Below are positions 10,035 through 19,744 of a stretch of DNA of 64,000 nucleotides, in pieces. The position numbers were made by a program, and so were the translations under genes. The notes below the pieces were generated by a model. It saw only the letters and a list, made by a program, of their open reading frames with translations, ran no database searches and was not told the DNA's origin. The DNA is from Deinococcus sp. Arct2-2 (lineage in GTDB: Bacteria; Deinococcota; Deinococci; Deinococcales; Deinococcaceae), in contig NZ_SSNW01000001.1 in the NCBI RefSeq assembly GCF_004801315.1, positions 124,001 through 188,000 of the forward strand. Reading direction: 5' to 3'. Every line of letters starts with the position of its first letter. The stretch's first letter is position 1.

Positions 10035-10521
10035 CTTCACACTCCCTATTCTGATCCGCGCCCTTCAGCGTTACCGTAATGCCTGACCGGGCGGGCGATC
10101 CGTCTTCTGTACCTGTCATTCCTAATTTGGTGGCGTCGAGGTGGTTTGGTTCCTGTCTTCCCTACTGCCACAGCATGCCGCTTGCGCCCTCTCAAACCAA
10201 GTGCGAGTGTCCCCCGCCGCACGGATCTAGTGTTATGGAAACAGGTTGGAAGGTCTTTGCCGAAAGCTGGCATGGGGTGGCCGCATTGATCGGCAGGGCC
10301 GGGTGTGCAGTAATGAAATAGAGGCCGTACCAGAGCTAGCCAGAGCCGCCAACGTCCTGCTGACTCTGGGGTAACTTAGAAACCGTGAGTGTGAAAAATT
10401 TACATAACATGCTCTTCAAGTCATCCGCTAAGCTATGGAGTCACCCTTTCCCCTTCAATTCAAGCCAGTCCAATTCATGCCACTCCGATTCATGCGAGTC
10501 CCAGCTCACCGAGGAACACTT
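10035..10521. other. Intergenic region between ccmC and a lipoprotein gene
   Basis: 487 bp with divergent genes on either side, so it should hold the ccm operon promoter (minus) and the lipoprotein promoter (plus). A short imperfect direct repeat (CAATTCATGCCACTCC / CGATTCATGCGAGTCC) lies at about 10470-10502. A SD-like GAGGAAC lies 6 nt before ATG 10522. No convincing ORF or known RNA motif was seen. Confidence 0.5.
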
Positions 10522-11244
10522 ATGCCTATCAACCGCTCTGCCTTGACACTTTCCGTTGCTGCCCTGTCTGCCGCCCTACTGCTAAATGCCTGTGCGCCTG
10601 CCCAAAGCAGCGGCCCCGCACTTGATCCGGCCACTTTTGTACCTGCTCCCGGCGAAGTCTTTACGGGCATAGACGATGTGGGCGACATGGGCCTGTGGAT
10701 GATTACCAAAGACCTGAAAAACGCGACTTGGCTGGGCGAACAATATAAGGGCCGCACCCTACGCGAACCCGTCAACGTGATCCTGATCGACAAGTTCGCT
10801 ACCACGCCTGAGCAGGCTACCGCCCGCATGTTGGACGGCATGAACAAAGCGGGCTACGGCCCTAAAGGTGGGCATAGCACCGGCTATTCCGGCTACCTGA
10901 ATGGCCGCCTGTACGCCCAATATCCGCAGGGCAACGGCGAGGCGTTCAGCGACGGCAACTGGTGGCAAAGCAACAATCACGGCCGCATGTTCGGCCCAGT
11001 CAAAACCAGCGGCGGCTACGTGTTCATCGGCGCGGTCAGCGGCGAAGATTTCCGCTTGCTGCCCAATCCCGGCCACCCCTTCAACAATTTCATGGTGGCC
11101 CGCGAAAACTTTGCCGATAAATTGACGGCCAACACGGTGTTCAAGAAGAAAGGCTACATCGACCTGAAAGCCAAAATTGATACGGCCACCGAGACGACGG
11201 CAGATCATGACGGCTGCGCGGTGATTCTCGTCGCACGCGAGTAA
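10522..11244 (+). CDS. Predicted lipoprotein, LssY-C-like
   Basis: A 240-residue protein. The N-terminus (NRSALTLSVAALSAALLLNACAPAQ) is a lipoprotein signal with the Cys in NAC. The body has EPVNVILIDKFATTPEQATARMLDGMNKAGY, NNHGRMFGP and GGYVFIGAVSGEDF. This order, a vNv-l segment, an aGy/aGw helix, an H-R-x-W/F element and a GaaS-D motif, resembles the C-terminal domain of LssY-type proteins. That is pattern recognition only and no function follows from it. The start at 10522 is preferred over the upstream in-frame ATG at 10435 because it gives a clean signal peptide and has a SD. Confidence 0.75.
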   Translation: MPINRSALTLSVAALSAALLLNACAPAQSSGPALDPATFVPAPGEVFTGIDDVGDMGLWMITKDLKNATWLGEQYKGRTLREPVNVILIDKFATTPEQATARMLDGMNKAGYGPKGGHSTGYSGYLNGRLYAQYPQGNGEAFSDGNWWQSNNHGRMFGPVKTSGGYVFIGAVSGEDFRLLPNPGHPFNNFMVARENFADKLTANTVFKKKGYIDLKAKIDTATETTADHDGCAVILVARE

Positions 11245-11611
11245 AGGATATCTAAGGGTCTAGGGTCTGAGGGAAGGCAATCGCTGGGGCTCACTCCCCC
11301 CCTCCCCCCTCAAGGGGGAGGGAGCTAAACAAAGCTTGTGGCTCTTGCTTTTGCCCTCGCCCCTTGTGGGAGAGGGGCGCTGCGCCAGCAGCGGGGTGAG
11401 GGGAAGTGAGCGAAGCGATTGCCCTCCCTTAGGCCCTGAGCCCTCGACCCTTAGACCGCCCCACCCACAACCTCCCCCCAACAGCAGGGCCAGGCCACCC
11501 CGGATCGGCCCTGTTCTATTGACTCCTGTTGTCACCACAGCAGGAACGCTCAGGCTTTCTGACCGGCTTCTGAACCGCCCCGGCCCTGACCGGTGGTATG
11601 TTGGGCGCAAC
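11245..11611. repeat. Interspersed intergenic repeat (copy B) and gltA upstream region
   Basis: Starts with TCTAAGGGTCTAGGGTCTGAGGG, continues through CCTCCCCCCTCAAGGGGGAGG and the CTCGCCCCTTGTGGGAGAGG module, then GTGAGCGAAGCGATTGCC and CGACCCTTAGACC. The last 100 bp before citrate synthase hold a TTGACT at 11519-11524 and a TATGTT at 11597-11602, 9 nt before the ATG, a candidate -10. Confidence 0.7.
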
Positions 11612-12742
11612 ATGACAGATATCGCCAAGGGGCTGGAAGGCGTCCTCTTCACCGAGAGCAAGCTGACCTTTATCAACGGAACCGAGGGCATCCTCACCCA
11701 TTTGGGCATTCCCATTCAGGAGTGGGCCGAAAACAGTACCTTCGAGGAACTGAGTTTTGCCCTGCTGCACGCCCGATTGCCCAACGCCGCAGAATTGGCG
11801 AAGTTTGACGCCGATTTGCGGGCCAACCGCGCCTTGCCTGAAAAATTGGTGGAAGAAATCGCCACTTTCCCCAAGCATGCTCACCCGATGCAGACGCTCC
11901 GCACGGCGGTCAGTTACCTCGCGCTGTTTGACCCACAGGCTGAGGACACCACGCCGGAAGGCCGCTACGACATCAGCTTGCGCCTGATTGCCCAGATGTC
12001 CACCATTATTGCCGCCAGTGCCCGCACCCGCGAAGGCCAAGCCATCGTTGCGCCACGCATGGATCTCACGCACGCCGCCAACTTTTTGTACATGCTGACG
12101 GGCAAAGAGCCGACGCCCGAACAGGCCCGCTTGTTCGACATCGCGCTCGTGCTGCACGCCGATCATGGCATGAACGCCAGCACCTTTACCGCCATTGCCA
12201 CCTCTTCAACGCTCAGCGACACTTATTCCTGCATCGTGTCGGCCATTGGCGCACTGAAAGGGCCGCTACACGGCGGAGCCAACGAAGCCGTAATGGACAT
12301 GCTGGACGAAGTAGGCACGCCTGACAAGGCCGCCGCGTATATCAACGGCAAGCTTGACCGCAAAGAGAAGATCATGGGTGTGGGCCACCGCGTCTACAAA
12401 TACTTCGATCCCCGTTCCCGCGTGTTGCGCGACTACGCCGAGCATGTAGCGAACAAAGAAGGCAAAAGCACCTACTACCAGATTCTCGAAACCATCGAGA
12501 AGACGGTGGTGGAGCGCATCGGCTCCAAGGGCATCTACCCCAACGTCGATTTCTACAGCGGCACCGTGTACAGCGATCTTGGTATCCGCAAGGAATACTT
12601 CACGCCCATTTTTGCGCTGGCCCGGATCAGCGGGTGGTGCGCCAGCGTGAACGAGTACACCAAAGACAACCGTTTGCTGCGCCCCGATGCGGTGTACACC
12701 GGGGCCACCGACGCGCATTACGTGAAGCTGCAAGACCGGTAA
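11612..12742 (+). CDS. gltA: Citrate synthase
   Basis: A 376-residue citrate synthase that condenses acetyl-CoA with oxaloacetate at the entry to the TCA cycle. The catalytic triad is readable: H220 in GPLHGGANEAV, H259 in GVGHRVYKYFDPR and D313 in YPNVDFYSG. LHADHGMNASTF is also conserved. The length matches the short (about 375-residue) Gram-positive/archaeal type and not the NADH-regulated long form. The ATG at 11612 is selected; the open frame upstream to 11336 runs through repeat DNA and is not coding. Confidence 0.96.
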   Translation: MTDIAKGLEGVLFTESKLTFINGTEGILTHLGIPIQEWAENSTFEELSFALLHARLPNAAELAKFDADLRANRALPEKLVEEIATFPKHAHPMQTLRTAVSYLALFDPQAEDTTPEGRYDISLRLIAQMSTIIAASARTREGQAIVAPRMDLTHAANFLYMLTGKEPTPEQARLFDIALVLHADHGMNASTFTAIATSSTLSDTYSCIVSAIGALKGPLHGGANEAVMDMLDEVGTPDKAAAYINGKLDRKEKIMGVGHRVYKYFDPRSRVLRDYAEHVANKEGKSTYYQILETIEKTVVERIGSKGIYPNVDFYSGTVYSDLGIRKEYFTPIFALARISGWCASVNEYTKDNRLLRPDAVYTGATDAHYVKLQDR

Positions 12743-12874
12743 GGATGGTCTAAGGGTCGAGGGTTGAAGAGTCTGAGAAAGGGCTAGGACGACTTCAAGA
12801 CATAGAAACAGCAGGGCCAGAGATGCTTATTCTCTGGCCCGCCTTCATCTGTTCCCACTCACCACTTACCGCCG
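12743..12874. other. Short intergenic stretch after gltA
   Basis: Holds a fragment of the interspersed repeat (GGTCTAAGGGTCGAGGGT at about 12748) and a weak inverted repeat around CAGGGCCAGAGA...TCTCTGGCCC (12812-12840), which may act as a terminator. Confidence 0.4.
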
Positions 12875-13330
12875 TCAGGCACTCATGCCCTTGCCCCCGT
12901 GCAGCGTCCGTTCTACCGCCTGCGTCACCTCGGCCTCAAAGCGGCGCAGGTGTTCATTCAGGCGGTCTAACTCGGCTTCCCCCAAATCGGGCAGCCACAG
13001 CACGGCGCGGCCCAATACGGCAAAAGCCACGACTGGCGCGTCAACGGGCGAATCGTCGTCGTCATCTTCAACGGGGTCTAGAATCAGCGCTCCGTAGTCC
13101 AGTCCTTGGTTCATCAGGTTCATGCCGATCAAAATGTCGGGCAGGCTTTCTTCTTCTACAAACAGGTCGAGGTCGAGGTGCAGCCGCACCAGCACGCCGC
13201 CCCGGTGATCCGGTTCAGTAAACAGCGCCACGCGGCTTTCTCCGTACTGAACCAGTGCGCCGTCTTCCATCGTCTCCACGGCCAGTCCAGTTGCCGTCAA
13301 CGCGCTCACGATGCGCCCCAGTTCCGTCAT
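12875..13330 (-). CDS. Acidic YbjN-like protein
   Basis: A 151-residue acidic protein. The pattern is a short helix (ELGRIVSALTATGL), beta strands (VQYGESRVALFTEP, GGVLVRLHLDLDLF), a helix with MNLMNQGLDYGALIL, an Asp-rich loop (DPVEDDDDDSPVD), a strand pair and a final helix. This matches the YbjN/secretion-chaperone-like fold, but there is no decisive motif, so function is unassigned. A TATACT box sits 6 nt upstream of the ATG, suggesting a leaderless transcript. Confidence 0.75.
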   Translation of the reverse strand: MTELGRIVSALTATGLAVETMEDGALVQYGESRVALFTEPDHRGGVLVRLHLDLDLFVEEESLPDILIGMNLMNQGLDYGALILDPVEDDDDDSPVDAPVVAFAVLGRAVLWLPDLGEAELDRLNEHLRRFEAEVTQAVERTLHGGKGMSA

Positions 13331-13645
13331 GCGCGGAGTATAGAGCCGAGAAGGTCAGAGTTCTGAGGCTTGGGCGGGATTCGGGGGGCGATTGCGGTTA
13401 CTGGGTGGCCCCCTCACCCCGCTGATGCTCAGCGCCCCTCGCCCACAAGGGGCGAGGGCGAACAGACAAGGGTTGGCATCTAGGGCTGTTGCTCCCTCTC
13501 CCTTGTCTGGGACAGTCCGAAGGGAGGGGGGAGGGCCGGGGAGGGGGTGAATGAGCAAAGCGATTGCCCTTCCGCCCTATCTTAGACCCTTAGACTAAGC
13601 CCCCAGAGCCGCCCTCCCCACTCACTACTTACCACTGACGGTTTT
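13331..13645. repeat. Interspersed intergenic repeat (copy C)
   Basis: Contains CCCTCACCCCGCTGATGCTC, the GCCCCTCGCCCACAAGGGGC palindrome, GGGGAGGGCCGGGGAGGGGG, then GAGCAAAGCGATTGCC and CTTAGACCCTTAGAC. No gene is seen inside it. It lies between the start of the YbjN-like gene and the end of the MBL gene. Confidence 0.75.
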
Positions 13646-14638
13646 CTACCCGTGATACACCCACCCCCCATCCTGCCAAGTGCGGGCCAGTTGCCCCAGC
13701 AGGCGCAGATGCTCGGCGTGGGCCAGCGTTTCGGCCAGCGCAAAACGGCGGCCACTGGTGTTCAGATCGCGGTTGAACATCGCCAGAGACAGGCCGTAGG
13801 CGGTACGAGGCTCGGCGGTGGCCTCGGCGCGAATGAAGTCCAGCCGCTCATGGTGGTGGCCGCGCAACTGGCGGGCGCGGGCCTGCACGCCGTCCATCAC
13901 CGGGCCGTGATGCCCGACAACGGCCAAGCGGGGATTCAGCGCCTCCAGTTTGCCCAGCGTTTGCAGGTAGTCGCCCAGAGGATCGGGCCGCGTGTAGGCA
14001 TACAGGCCGATATTGGGGCTGATGCGCGGCAAAATGGCGTCCCCAGCAATCAAAATCGAATCGGGTTCGTTCCATAAACCCAAGTGTCCGTCGGCGTGTC
14101 CGGGCAGCCACAGCACTTCCCATTCGCGGCCCGCCAACGTCACATGTTGGCCTTCGCGCAGGGGTTGTACGCGGGTGGCAGGCTGAACGCGGGTGCGGCC
14201 CCGGCGACTGTCGGCCTCCAACGTCGCCAGCAGTTCGGGCGGCAGGCCGTGATCCTGCATATGCTTGATGTGCCCCGGCAGCCAGTCTTCCCACATGTGC
14301 CAGTACCGCTCACCGCGTCCGATTTCCACGTCCAGCATGAACACGCCTGCGCCGCTGCGTTCCTCGATCACGCCCGCCAAGCCGTAGTGGTCGGGGTGAT
14401 GGTGCGTGATGATGACGCGCTCTATATCAGGCCAGTGCAGGCCCAGTTCGCTCAGGCCGTCTTCTATGGCCTGCCGCGCTTCAGGGGTGTCCAGCGCCGT
14501 GTCGATCATGGTGACCGGGCTTTGGCCGCCGCCCGTATCAATCAGTACCGTCACCGTCTTCATAGGGTAAGGAATCGGCACCTGCAAGGCGTGCAAGGTG
14601 CCGATGATGGGGGTCAGCAGGGGCGCGGCGGCAGTCAT
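13646..14638 (-). CDS. MBL-fold metallo-hydrolase
   Basis: A 330-residue metallo-beta-lactamase-fold hydrolase. The metal motif THHHPDH is at residues 78-84 (H79, H81, D83, H84). More ligands are in LPGHADGHLGLW, LIAGDAILPRI and VVGHHGPVMDG. Members hydrolyse thioesters, lactones or other esters; the substrate is not deducible. The ATG at 14638 is chosen because a TACGCT box lies 7 nt upstream (leaderless pattern). The frame open further upstream overlaps the neighbouring gene and is not needed for the fold. Confidence 0.88.
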   Translation of the reverse strand: MTAAAPLLTPIIGTLHALQVPIPYPMKTVTVLIDTGGGQSPVTMIDTALDTPEARQAIEDGLSELGLHWPDIERVIITHHHPDHYGLAGVIEERSGAGVFMLDVEIGRGERYWHMWEDWLPGHIKHMQDHGLPPELLATLEADSRRGRTRVQPATRVQPLREGQHVTLAGREWEVLWLPGHADGHLGLWNEPDSILIAGDAILPRISPNIGLYAYTRPDPLGDYLQTLGKLEALNPRLAVVGHHGPVMDGVQARARQLRGHHHERLDFIRAEATAEPRTAYGLSLAMFNRDLNTSGRRFALAETLAHAEHLRLLGQLARTWQDGGWVYHG

Positions 14639-14673
14639 AGGGGCGAGCGTAGCACCCGGCCCACACGCGGCCC

Positions 14674-15150
14674 CTAAACCTCCAGCGTGACAGGCTCGGC
14701 CGTGATCTGGCCGCCACTGAGATGCAGCCACGCGCACGCTATAGGCAGCCGAAAGCGGCGCGGCCCCACCGAACCCGGATTGAGAAACAGCACGCCGCCC
14801 CGCTGCTCCAGCTTGGGCTGGTGCGTATGCCCACTGATGACCACTTGCACGCCCGCCACTTCCGGCACGAGGTCTAGCGTGTTCAGGTCGTGCAACAGGT
14901 ACACCCACACGCCGCCCAGTTCCAGCAGCAGGGTTTTGGGCAGGGCGTTTAGAGGGGCCACGCGGTCTACGTTGCCGCGTATCGCATACACCTTCCCTGA
15001 TGTGGCGTCCCCCAACGCTTCCAAAATCTCTGGCCGTCCCACATCGCCCGCATGGAGTACCACGTCTGCTTGCCGCACCAATGCCACGACTTCTGGCCGC
15101 AACAGGCCGTGCGTATCCGAGATCACCAAGACCTTCTGGCCCACCTTCAT
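14674..15150 (-). CDS. YfcE/MJ0936-type metallophosphoesterase
   Basis: A 158-residue calcineurin-like phosphoesterase of the small YfcE class. Metal-binding motifs appear in order: VISDTHG (D, H), LHAGDVG (D), AIRGNVD (N), LLHD and VISGHTHQPKLE (H, H). FLNPGSVG, typical of the family, follows. These enzymes hydrolyse phosphodiesters; the physiological substrate is not known. ATG at 15150 follows a GGGAGGGG SD. It sits 35 bp upstream of the MBL gene in the same direction. Confidence 0.9.
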   Translation of the reverse strand: MKVGQKVLVISDTHGLLRPEVVALVRQADVVLHAGDVGRPEILEALGDATSGKVYAIRGNVDRVAPLNALPKTLLLELGGVWVYLLHDLNTLDLVPEVAGVQVVISGHTHQPKLEQRGGVLFLNPGSVGPRRFRLPIACAWLHLSGGQITAEPVTLEV

Positions 15151-15178
15151 CACCCCTCCCCCGTAAGTTAAAGGAAAA

Positions 15179-15218
15179 ATAAAAGCCGCGCCTCCCAGTG
15201 CAGGGGCGCGGCTTTCCT
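15179..15218. terminator. Bidirectional-looking terminator
   Basis: AAAGCCGCGCC pairs with GGCGCGGCTTT around an 11-nt loop at about 15182-15215. It sits between the 15231-15785 gene (minus, upstream) and the phosphoesterase gene, terminating the former. Confidence 0.75.
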
Positions 15219-15230
15219 AAGTTCTTCGGA

Positions 15231-15785
<555 letters not shown>

Positions 15786-15881
15786 AACGAAACGCATCTT
15801 AAGGGCTACCCTAGCGGGCGTCCACCTCTTCACGCCCGACCCGCCTCACCGTAAAGGCAATGTAAAGGAGCTTACCTTCAA

Positions 15882-17687
15882 ATGAGAAAACTTCACTCGA
15901 AACTCACAAGCCTGACCCTCACCACCGGCCTCCTGCTGGCCGTGCAGGGTGCGTCGGCCCAAACCACCGTGCCACGCGCTACGCCTGCCCCTACCACCAA
16001 CCCCGCCACCACCCCTGCTACAACCCAACCGGGTTCCAATCAGCCTGCTCGCCCCGCCGCTTCTGCTGCGGTGGCCGTCCCCACTGCCGCGCCGCAAGTG
16101 GCTTGGTTCAAGGAACTGCGCGTGCTGTCGGGCGTTGCCGTCTCCGACACCGGAGATTTGGTCTTTGTGGGCGCAGATGCCCGCATTCACCGCACCGATG
16201 CACGCGGCGTGGAGAAGTGGAACTATGCCACAGGAGACATAGGCCGCGCTCACCCCATCATGACCCCCGACGGCAAAGTGATCGCCGCTTCCTACGACGA
16301 TTATTTGTATTCGCTGGACGCTGCCGGAAAACTGCTGTGGCGTGTCAGGCTGGACGGCGACCTGTTTGCCAGCCCCGCCCTGCGTGCCGATGGCAGCGTG
16401 ATCGCCACCACAGCGGGCGGCAGCGTGTACGCCGTTTCTCCTGCCGGAAAGATTCTGTGGACGCTGAAAATCGCCGCGCCCATCTTCAGCAGTCCGGCCA
16501 TTGCGCCCGACGGCACGATCTACTTTGGCGGCCAAGACAACCGCATGCACGCCCTGACGCCCGAAGGTAAGCTGAAATGGGCCTTCACTGCCGGATCGTT
16601 GGTGTTCAGTAGCCCCGCTGTAGACGCGCAGGGCAACGTGTATTTCGGTTCCAGTGACCGCCGAATCTATGCCGTAGGGCCAGACGGCAAGGTGCGCTGG
16701 TCCAAGCCTACGGGCCTGTTCGTGAATGCCAGCCCGATCATCACCAGCAGCGGTCTTGTGGTGGTGGGCAGCTACGACGGCAGCCTGTATGCCATCAACA
16801 CCACCGGCGAAACCGAGTGGACGTACAAGGCAGGTGCGCCCATTGCCGCGCCCGCTGTGGAACTCAGCGACGGCACGGTTGTCGTGGGCGACCTGAGCGG
16901 CACGCTGCACGCGGTGGGCAAGGCGGGGCAAGCCATCTGGACGCTCAAAACGGGCAAAAAGATGGATACGGGCGTGGCTGTCAGCGATCAGGGCATGCTG
17001 TATTTCGTGACCGAAGGCGGCGGCCTAAGCGCCCTTGCCAAACAGCGCCCACTGGCCGACGGCGCATGGACGATGTTCCGGGGCGTGCCGAGTGGCTGGG
17101 GCCGTGTGCTGACGCCCGCCGAAGCTCAAGCCCGCACACTGGCCCGCCGCGCCGCTGCAGCGGCGATGTTAGCCACGTTGCCGCCCGCGCCCACGACTCC
17201 TACCACCCCGGTCACGCCGCCCCGCCCGACTCAACCCACCACGCCGACGACGCCAACCCCACCCAAGCCGCCTGTTGTCGTCACTCCGCCCGCGCCCGTT
17301 GTCCCTGTGCTGACGCCCGCGCAATTGGCCGGGGCCGCTGCTACAGGCGCACGTCTAGAGGCCGGACTAGTCTACTTGCCTCTCACGCCCGCTGCCGGAG
17401 CCTTGGGCCTAACGGTACGGGTGCAGACGCCACGCACGGCCACGCTGGCCGCCAACGCCGCCGATGGGGGCCAAGTCGTGCCGGTGCGAATGCTGAATAA
17501 AGTGGCGTATGTGTCACTGGCGGCGCTGGCCAAGCTGTCCGGAACCCAAGTGACGCTGACTCAAACGCCTGCGCCCGCCGTCACGTTCACCCGTGCAGGC
17601 CGCGTGACTGCCTTCCCGCTGAATCTGCCCAAAGTCACGCCGCTTAAGCCTGTGCCGGAGTATCCAGACGTGATCGTGCGGAAGTAG
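15882..17687 (+). CDS. Secreted PQQ-like beta-propeller protein
   Basis: A 601-residue exported protein: signal peptide to about residue 27 (GASAQ), a Thr/Pro linker (28-60), then about eight WD/PQQ-type blades (about 65-375) with the recurring GxVxxxSxDxxxYAxxxxGxxxWxx pattern. A second Pro/Thr linker (about 425-470) precedes a C-terminal domain (LVYLPLTPAAGALGLTV... VAYVSLAALAKLSG) resembling copper-amine-oxidase-N/stalk-type domains. No PQQ cofactor ligands are evident, so it is likely structural or ligand-binding, perhaps a BamB-like or cell-wall-associated protein. Promoters for both divergent genes must lie in 15786-15881. Confidence 0.88.
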   Translation: MRKLHSKLTSLTLTTGLLLAVQGASAQTTVPRATPAPTTNPATTPATTQPGSNQPARPAASAAVAVPTAAPQVAWFKELRVLSGVAVSDTGDLVFVGADARIHRTDARGVEKWNYATGDIGRAHPIMTPDGKVIAASYDDYLYSLDAAGKLLWRVRLDGDLFASPALRADGSVIATTAGGSVYAVSPAGKILWTLKIAAPIFSSPAIAPDGTIYFGGQDNRMHALTPEGKLKWAFTAGSLVFSSPAVDAQGNVYFGSSDRRIYAVGPDGKVRWSKPTGLFVNASPIITSSGLVVVGSYDGSLYAINTTGETEWTYKAGAPIAAPAVELSDGTVVVGDLSGTLHAVGKAGQAIWTLKTGKKMDTGVAVSDQGMLYFVTEGGGLSALAKQRPLADGAWTMFRGVPSGWGRVLTPAEAQARTLARRAAAAAMLATLPPAPTTPTTPVTPPRPTQPTTPTTPTPPKPPVVVTPPAPVVPVLTPAQLAGAAATGARLEAGLVYLPLTPAAGALGLTVRVQTPRTATLAANAADGGQVVPVRMLNKVAYVSLAALAKLSGTQVTLTQTPAPAVTFTRAGRVTAFPLNLPKVTPLKPVPEYPDVIVRK

Positions 17688-17813
17688 GGGGTCTCGTGAA
17701 ACCTTGTTTTTGCTCCCTCACCCTTGAGGGGGGAGGGTAGGGGAGGGGGTGAGTGAGCAACGCGAATGCCCTTCTTAGACCCTTAGACCAACCCCCCCCC
17801 GCCAACCCAATCC
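17688..17813. repeat. Interspersed intergenic repeat (copy D)
   Basis: CCCTTGAGGGGGGAGGGTAGGGGAGGGGGTGAGTGAGCAACGCGAATGCCC followed by CTTAGACCCTTAGACC, shown here as motifs of one repeat copy: GAGGGGGGAGGG, GTGAGTGAGCAACGCG and the TTAGACCCTTAGACC end. Confidence 0.75.
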
Positions 17814-17845
17814 ACAAAAAACCCGCCGTCACAGGCGGGCTTTCT
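17814..17845 (-). terminator. Terminator of the tRNA-Ala gene
   Basis: On the minus strand GCCCGCC pairs with GGCGGGT around a 6-nt loop, followed by TTTTTT. It begins about 32 nt downstream of the tRNA 3' end. Confidence 0.8.
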
Positions 17846-17876
17846 TGTACCAAGACCAACTCGGACTGCTCTTTTC

Positions 17877-17953
<77 letters not shown>

Positions 17954-18102
17954 CACCTTGCCCCCCACACTTTGCCCTAAGCGGCGACAGAAAATCTAGC
18001 ATGAGGCCCCGGAGCCTGCAAGCAGCACGGCAATCTAAGGGTACGGGCTGTCGGTGGCCCACAGGTGTGGACACCGTCACCGCACAAGGCAGCCCATCAG
18101 AG

Positions 18103-18108
18103 TAAACT
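18103..18108 (+). promoter_or_regulatory. -10 box for guaB (leaderless)
   Basis: TAAACT ends 7 nt before the ATG at 18116. No SD is present. Confidence 0.55.
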
Positions 18109-18115
18109 CCGGGCC

Positions 18116-19642
18116 ATGAGTGCGCCAACGACACACCCGACTGCCCCCAACTTACCCGGTGAAACGCTGGGCAGTGGGTCAGACCGATTTAATTACAAAT
18201 TTGCACAAGAAGGCATTACCTTCGACGATGTATTGTTGCAGCCCCGGCATTCTACCGTATTGCCGCACGAAGTGAACGTGGAAGCCCAACTGACCCGCCG
18301 CGTGCGCCTGAATATCCCGTTCGTGTCGGCGGCGATGGACACCGTGACCGAATTGGCGATGGCCGTTGCGATGGCCCGTGAAGGCGGCATCGGCGTGATT
18401 CACAAGAACATGACGATAGACGCACAGGCCGAAATGGTACGCAAGGTGAAGCGCAGCGAAAGCGGCATGATCGTAGACCCGATTACGCTGCCGCCGCACG
18501 CCACCGTGGGCGACGCTGACCGCCTGATGGGCGAATACCGCATCAGCGGCGTGCCCATCACCGATCCAAATGGGTTGCTGCTGGGCATCATCACCAACCG
18601 CGACATGCGCTTTATAGATGACCTGACCACGCCCATTGCCGACGTGATGACCCGCGAAAATCTGATTACAGTGCCGGTGGGAACCACGCTGGAGCAGGCG
18701 CACGAGATGTTCAAGCGCAACCGCATCGAGAAACTGCTGGTCACCGATGAGGGCGGCATGTTGCGCGGCCTGATCACCATCAAAGACCTGACCAAACGCG
18801 TGAAATACCCCCGCGCCGCCAAAGACCACTTGGGCCGTCTGCGGGTGGCTGCCGCCATTGGCGTGAGTGCCGACCTGATGGACAGGGCCGCCGCGTTGGT
18901 GCAGTCGGGCGTAGACGTGCTGGTGCTGGATAGCGCTCACGGCCACAGCCAAGGCATCCTAAACGCCCTGAGCCGCGTGAAAGAGCAGTTTGACGTGGAC
19001 GTGATCGCCGGAAACATTGCCACCAAAGCGGGAGCTAGAGACCTGATTTTGGCCGGTGCAGACGCAATTAAGGTGGGCATCGGGCCGGGTTCGATCTGCA
19101 CCACCCGCATCGTCACAGGCGTCGGTGTGCCCCAGATCACCGCCATTTTTGAAGCCAGCGGTGTGGCGCAGGAAGCTGGGATTCCCGTCATCGCAGACGG
19201 CGGCATCAAGCAAACGGGCGACGTGCCCAAGGCCATTGCCGCCGGAGCCAGTATCGTGATGATGGGCAGCATGTTGGCCGGAACCGACGAATCTCCGGGT
19301 GAAACCGTGCTGCGCGATGGCCGCCGCTACAAGAGCTACCGGGGTATGGGCAGCCTTGGCGCAATGGATCAGGGCAGCAGTGACCGCTATTTCCAGTCGG
19401 GCAGCCGCAAGTTTGTCCCCGAAGGCATTGAGGGCATCGTGGCTTACCGGGGGACGGCCAGCGAAGTCATCTATCAATTTGTGGGCGGTTTACGGAGCAG
19501 TATGGGCTACTGCGGCGCACCCGATTTGCAGGCCATGCGCGACCATGCCCAGTTTGTACGGATCACGGGGGCCAGCCTCGTGGAAAGCCACCCACACGGC
19601 GTGACCATTACGCGGGAAGCGCCGAATTACGGCGGCAAGTAA
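18116..19642 (+). CDS. guaB: Inosine-5'-monophosphate dehydrogenase
   Basis: A 508-residue IMPDH, oxidising IMP to XMP with NAD, the committed step to GMP. It has the split (beta/alpha)8 barrel with an inserted pair of CBS domains (about 118-232: [21 protein letters not shown] and [21 protein letters not shown]). The catalytic Cys is C328 in [11 protein letters not shown]. The IMP phosphate loop is in [12 protein letters not shown] and the flap in [13 protein letters not shown]. The ATG at 18116 is supported by the -10 box 7 nt upstream; an upstream GTG-type extension would be a poor fit. Confidence 0.97.
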   Translation: MSAPTTHPTAPNLPGETLGSGSDRFNYKFAQEGITFDDVLLQPRHSTVLPHEVNVEAQLTRRVRLNIPFVSAAMDTVTELAMAVAMAREGGIGVIHKNMTIDAQAEMVRKVKRSESGMIVDPITLPPHATVGDADRLMGEYRISGVPITDPNGLLLGIITNRDMRFIDDLTTPIADVMTRENLITVPVGTTLEQAHEMFKRNRIEKLLVTDEGGMLRGLITIKDLTKRVKYPRAAKDHLGRLRVAAAIGVSADLMDRAAALVQSGVDVLVLDSAHGHSQGILNALSRVKEQFDVDVIAGNIATKAGARDLILAGADAIKVGIGPGSICTTRIVTGVGVPQITAIFEASGVAQEAGIPVIADGGIKQTGDVPKAIAAGASIVMMGSMLAGTDESPGETVLRDGRRYKSYRGMGSLGAMDQGSSDRYFQSGSRKFVPEGIEGIVAYRGTASEVIYQFVGGLRSSMGYCGAPDLQAMRDHAQFVRITGASLVESHPHGVTITREAPNYGGK

Positions 19643-19731
19643 GCTTCTTGCCCCCGTGTCCACATCCCTGTGTCTAAACGAGCGGCTTTGCACTGTGTCC
19701 CCTTTCCTACACCCCACATCCACGGGCGCAC

Positions 19732-19737
19732 TACCCT
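19732..19737 (+). promoter_or_regulatory. -10 box for the hemolysin-III family gene (leaderless)
   Basis: TACCCT ends 7 nt before the ATG at 19745. Confidence 0.45.
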
Positions 19738-19744
19738 AGAGCTT

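Noticed and set aside
10041..10434. ccmA/ccmB or remnants upstream of ccmC
   Set aside because: No Walker motifs or multi-helix frame on the minus strand; the small frames there are basic random-looking shadows.
11336..11611. N-terminal extension of citrate synthase
   Set aside because: The extension is encoded by an interspersed repeat copy and is not part of the family.
15846..16931. Minus-strand ORF (361 aa) opposite the beta-propeller gene
   Set aside because: Shadow of the repeated propeller blades; no recognisable domain.
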